Source: an uncultured Porphyromonadaceae bacterium (GTDB lineage: Bacteria; Bacteroidota; Bacteroidia; Bacteroidales; Muribaculaceae). From it: DNA of 9,472 nucleotides. The DNA is taken from assembly GCA_902462525.1 (NCBI GenBank), contig CABQCA010000089.1, positions 1-9,472 of the forward strand, written 5' to 3'. Both the position numbers and the translations under genes were made by a program. Below are positions 6,809 to 9,472 of the stretch, piece after piece. Numbering within the stretch: position 1 is the stretch's first letter; every line of letters begins with the position of its first letter. A model generated the notes under the pieces. It was not told the DNA's origin. It saw nothing but the letters and a program-made list of their open reading frames with translations, and searched no databases.

Positions 6809-9067
6809 TTATTTGTTCAGTGTAAACGGTACGGTGTTGCGGATGTCAGTCGACGAAGAGCCTATGAGGGCTTTGAACGAGCCGGGCTCGGCAACCCATT
6901 CGTGTTTCTTATCGTCGAAGTATTTGAGGTCGTCGGCCTTGACGGTGAATGTGACTTCGGCGGTCTGTCCCGGTTCGAGGAACACTTTTCTGAAGGCTTT
7001 CAGTTCCTTGGCCGGACGGAGCACGGAGGCCTTGTCGTCGGCGATGTAGAGCTGTACTACTTCCGCACCGGCGGTCTTGCCGGTGTTTGTCACCGGCACC
7101 GTGATGCTGATGGTTTCGTCGGCATTCATTTTTCCGGCGCTTTGTGTGGCTTTGCCGTAGTCGAAGGTTGTGTAGCTGAGACCGTAGCCGAAGGGGAAAA
7201 GTGCCGGAATCTTCCTGGTGTCGTGCCAGCGGTAGCCCACTAAGATGTCGTCGGCATATTCCACCACGGGGTCGTTGCCGCCGCTGATGTCCACGCCTTT
7301 GAAATCATCGGCACTGCCTTTGGCATTTGCCTGTTCGATGCCCGGATAGGAGGCTGTGCCGAAATGATGGGCGCTGTTGTCCTCAAGACGTTTGGGAAAT
7401 GTGAAGGGCAGTTTGCCGCTGGGATTTACGCTGCCGGAGATTACGTCGGCCATCGACGGCCCCACCATGGTGCCGAGGTACCACGACTGCAGCACGGCGG
7501 GCACTTTGTCGAGCCAGGGCATGGCGTAAGCGTTGCCCGAAATGTTGGCTACTATGATGTTGGGGTTGGCGGCGGCGAGGCCCTCGATGAGTTTGTCCTG
7601 GCCCCAGGGGAGATTGTATTCGTAGCGGTCGGTCGACTCGCAGTCCTGGAAGGCGTTCTTGTTGAGGCCGCCTATGTAGATGACTACGTCGGCATCTGGA
7701 GCCATGGCGATGGCCTCGTTGCGGAGCGAGTCGAGTATGGGTTCGGGGATAAGGTGCTCGTGGTCGTACTCGAAGCGGCCTGTGCGGTAGCCTTCGGCAT
7801 ACTTCACATTGTCGGCGCCGTAGACTTCGCGGATAGCGTCGAGGGGCGAGAACATGTCCTTCACTTTCAGTTCCGACGAACCTCCGCCCTCGTTGAGTTT
7901 TTTCACCGCATTTTCGCCCACAACGAGGATTTTCTGCTGCTTGGCGGGATCGAGGGGCAGAATGCCGTTGTTCTTGAGCAGCACGATGGCTTCGTCGCCT
8001 ATTTTGCGTGCCACCTCGTAGTGTTCGGGTGATGCCACGGAGCCATAGCCTTTGGCAGAATTCATCGATGTACGGTACATGAGGCGCAGAATATTGCGTA
8101 CTTTCTGATTGACGGTTTCTTCCGGCACTTCGCCGCGTTTTATCATTTCGAGGTATGGTTTGCCAAGATAATAGTCGTCGAAAGTGAATGCGCTTTCCGA
8201 TGTCAGACCGTTGGTGTAGGAACCCATTTCGATGTCGAGACCGTTGAGAGCGGCTTCCCTGGTGTCGTGGGCGCCCCCCCAGTCGGTGATTACCGCACCG
8301 TCGAAGTTCCATTCGCCGCGCAGAATGTCGTTGAGCAGGCGATCGTTATGGCAGCAGTGTTGTCCCCAGATTTTATTGTATGCGCCCATTATGCTCCATG
8401 CGCCGCCGTCCTCAACGCCGCGTTTGAAGGCGGGCAGATAGATTTCGTAGAGTGCGCGGTCGGATAGCTTCACATCGACGTTTCCGCGCCATTTTTCCTG
8501 ATTGTTGAGGGCGAAGTGCTTGAGGCAGCCTGCTACTCCCTTGTCCTGCATGCCTTTGATGTAGGGCACCACCATTTCGCCGGCAAGATAGGGGTCCTCG
8601 CCCATATACTCGAAGTTACGTCCGTTTAGGGGGGTACGGTAGATGTTTACGCCGGGACCGAGAATCACATTTTTGTGGCGGTAGAGTGCTTCTTCGCCGA
8701 GGGCTGCGCCGTAGAGTTCCGAAAGTTCCGGATTCCATGTCGCGGCAAGGCCGGTGAGAGCCGGGAACGCGGTGATGGAATCGTTGAGCCAGCCGGAGTA
8801 GCCCCAGTCGTTCCAGTTTATTTCGGCACGCACGCCGTGGGGGCCGTCGCTCATCCACAGTTCGGGAATGCCGAGACGCGGTACGCCGGGACTCGAGAAC
8901 TTGCCCTGTGCGTGGGTCATTTTCACTTTTTCTTCGAGAGTCATGCGGGAGAGTGCGTCCTCGATCCGTTCTTCGACAGGTTTCGAGGGATCAAGGTAGA
9001 CCGGAGTCTGTGCTGTGGCGCCGGCGGCAGCGAGTGCCAGTGAGAGAATCAATGGTTTGTGGGTCAT
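6809..9067 (-). CDS. Exported GH3 glycosidase (beta-glucosidase or beta-xylosidase type)
   Basis: This 752-residue enzyme is full length for a three-domain family 3 beta-glycosidase, which releases single sugars from non-reducing ends with retention. The signal peptide MTHKPLILSLALAAAGATAQ suggests a periplasmic location. The N-terminal barrel has SDGPHGVR (73-80), GEDPYLAG (156-163), LKHFALNNQE (182-191) and the nucleophile Asp262 in VITDWGGAHD. The second domain has VLLKNNGILPL (362-372) and GGLNKNAFQDCESTDR, where Glu477 is the likely acid/base. A fibronectin III-like domain closes the protein (about 655-748, with PAKELKAFRKVFLEPGQT). The start overlaps the GH2 stop codon (ATGA, 9067-9064) and the stop abuts GH43, so all three belong to one operon. 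A run of seven G lies in the codons just after Asp262. Family 3 also includes xylosidases and dual-specificity enzymes, so the substrate is open. Confidence 0.95.
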   Translation of the reverse strand: MTHKPLILSLALAAAGATAQTPVYLDPSKPVEERIEDALSRMTLEEKVKMTHAQGKFSSPGVPRLGIPELWMSDGPHGVRAEINWNDWGYSGWLNDSITAFPALTGLAATWNPELSELYGAALGEEALYRHKNVILGPGVNIYRTPLNGRNFEYMGEDPYLAGEMVVPYIKGMQDKGVAGCLKHFALNNQEKWRGNVDVKLSDRALYEIYLPAFKRGVEDGGAWSIMGAYNKIWGQHCCHNDRLLNDILRGEWNFDGAVITDWGGAHDTREAALNGLDIEMGSYTNGLTSESAFTFDDYYLGKPYLEMIKRGEVPEETVNQKVRNILRLMYRTSMNSAKGYGSVASPEHYEVARKIGDEAIVLLKNNGILPLDPAKQQKILVVGENAVKKLNEGGGSSELKVKDMFSPLDAIREVYGADNVKYAEGYRTGRFEYDHEHLIPEPILDSLRNEAIAMAPDADVVIYIGGLNKNAFQDCESTDRYEYNLPWGQDKLIEGLAAANPNIIVANISGNAYAMPWLDKVPAVLQSWYLGTMVGPSMADVISGSVNPSGKLPFTFPKRLEDNSAHHFGTASYPGIEQANAKGSADDFKGVDISGGNDPVVEYADDILVGYRWHDTRKIPALFPFGYGLSYTTFDYGKATQSAGKMNADETISITVPVTNTGKTAGAEVVQLYIADDKASVLRPAKELKAFRKVFLEPGQTAEVTFTVKADDLKYFDDKKHEWVAEPGSFKALIGSSSTDIRNTVPFTLNK

Positions 9068-9472
9068 TTTGCGGTAATATTGGTTTTAGCCGAGTTGATG
9101 CCTTCGGAGACGGCTTCGACAGTGATTTCACCGGGTTTGCCGGTGCTTTCGATGATTATGAGGGCTTTTCCGTTGAATGCGTTGCGGTGGTCGGACTTGA
9201 AGCGTTCGAGCGATGTCTGCGAACCGTTGTCGACACCGGCATTGCGGCCGGCACCGGTGACGCGGAACTCGATTCCGTTGTCGGCCGTGGGGCAGAGGTT
9301 GCCGTTCCGGTCAACGATTTCAGCTGTCACATAGCTGAGGTCACGGCCTCCGGCGCTGATGACGCTGCGGTCGGGGGTGAGACGCACGGCGTAGGGAGCG
9401 CCGGCCGTGCTGACGGAAGTACGGCGCACTTCCTTGCCGTTTTTACGCGATACTGCCTCGACGGTTCCGGGC
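9064..9472 (-). CDS. C-terminal part of a GH2 beta-galactosidase-type enzyme, 5' end outside the window
   Basis: The frame is open through the right edge: the 14 codons above 9429 read PGTVEAVSRKNGKE, so about 135 C-terminal residues are visible and the GTG at 9429 is internal. The sequence resembles the last Ig-like domains of large Bacteroidota family 2 glycosidases: PGTVEAVSRKNGKEV, then VRLTPDRSVISAGGRDLSYV, VDRNGNLCPTADN, FRVTGAGRNAGVDNG and FNGKALIIIESTGKPGEI. These enzymes are usually exported beta-galactosidases, with relatives acting as beta-glucuronidases or mannosidases. The catalytic barrel is not visible, so activity is by family resemblance only. The TGA stop overlaps the GH3 ATG by four bases (ATGA), which indicates translational coupling within the GH2-GH3-GH43 operon. 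Confidence 0.85.
   Translation of the reverse strand, partial: PGTVEAVSRKNGKEVRRTSVSTAGAPYAVRLTPDRSVISAGGRDLSYVTAEIVDRNGNLCPTADNGIEFRVTGAGRNAGVDNGSQTSLERFKSDHRNAFNGKALIIIESTGKPGEITVEAVSEGINSAKTNITAK

Noticed and set aside
7383..8312. 309-codon minus-strand frame overlapping GH3
   Set aside because: It is a same-strand shifted frame of the GH3 gene, very rich in arginine, with no domain signature. GH3 is intact without it, so it does not indicate a frameshift.

Overview
The window looks like part of a polysaccharide utilization locus (PUL) from a gut-type Bacteroidota, probably order Bacteroidales; a Muribaculaceae-like genome would fit, but the family is a guess. The evidence is a one-protein hybrid two-component system (HTCS) of Bacteroides type, a lipoprotein with an acidic stretch after the lipid cysteine as in Bacteroidota surface lipoproteins, a TTTG / TAnnTTTG promoter, start codons without Shine-Dalgarno sequences, and tightly packed exported glycoside hydrolases. 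Coding DNA is GC-rich and the intergenic DNA is clearly AT-rich.

Layout, left to right. Positions 1-737 (minus strand) hold the N-terminal 245 residues of a surface lipoprotein with Ig-like domains, cut by the left edge. Positions 738-1073 are a divergent AT-rich control region with a good plus-strand promoter, a weaker minus-strand -7 box and several short repeats that could be regulator sites. Positions 1074-5132 (plus) encode the HTCS sensor/regulator, with 14 propeller motifs, a Y_Y_Y domain, a membrane helix, histidine kinase, receiver and AraC-type DNA-binding domain. A 62-bp convergent gap follows, rich in dyad symmetry. The right half is a minus-strand operon, transcribed in the order GH2 (only its C-terminus is in the window), GH3 (6809-9067), GH43 (5195-6808). 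GH2 and GH3 overlap by ATGA, and the GH3 stop codon directly abuts the GH43 ATG.

How the parts fit. The HTCS would sense a released oligosaccharide in the periplasm and activate neighbouring operons. The GH2, GH3 and GH43 enzymes would remove galactose-, glucose/xylose- and arabinose/xylose-type residues from a branched plant or host glycan. The lipoprotein may bind the glycan at the cell surface. No SusC/SusD pair is in view. The enzyme trio recalls xyloglucan or arabinose-decorated hemicellulose loci, but the substrate cannot be fixed from this window. I see no clear sign of a wholly new system. The most unusual items are the intergenic repeats near the HTCS promoter, the repeat that forms the 3' end of the GH43 gene, and a G7 tract at the GH3 catalytic site.
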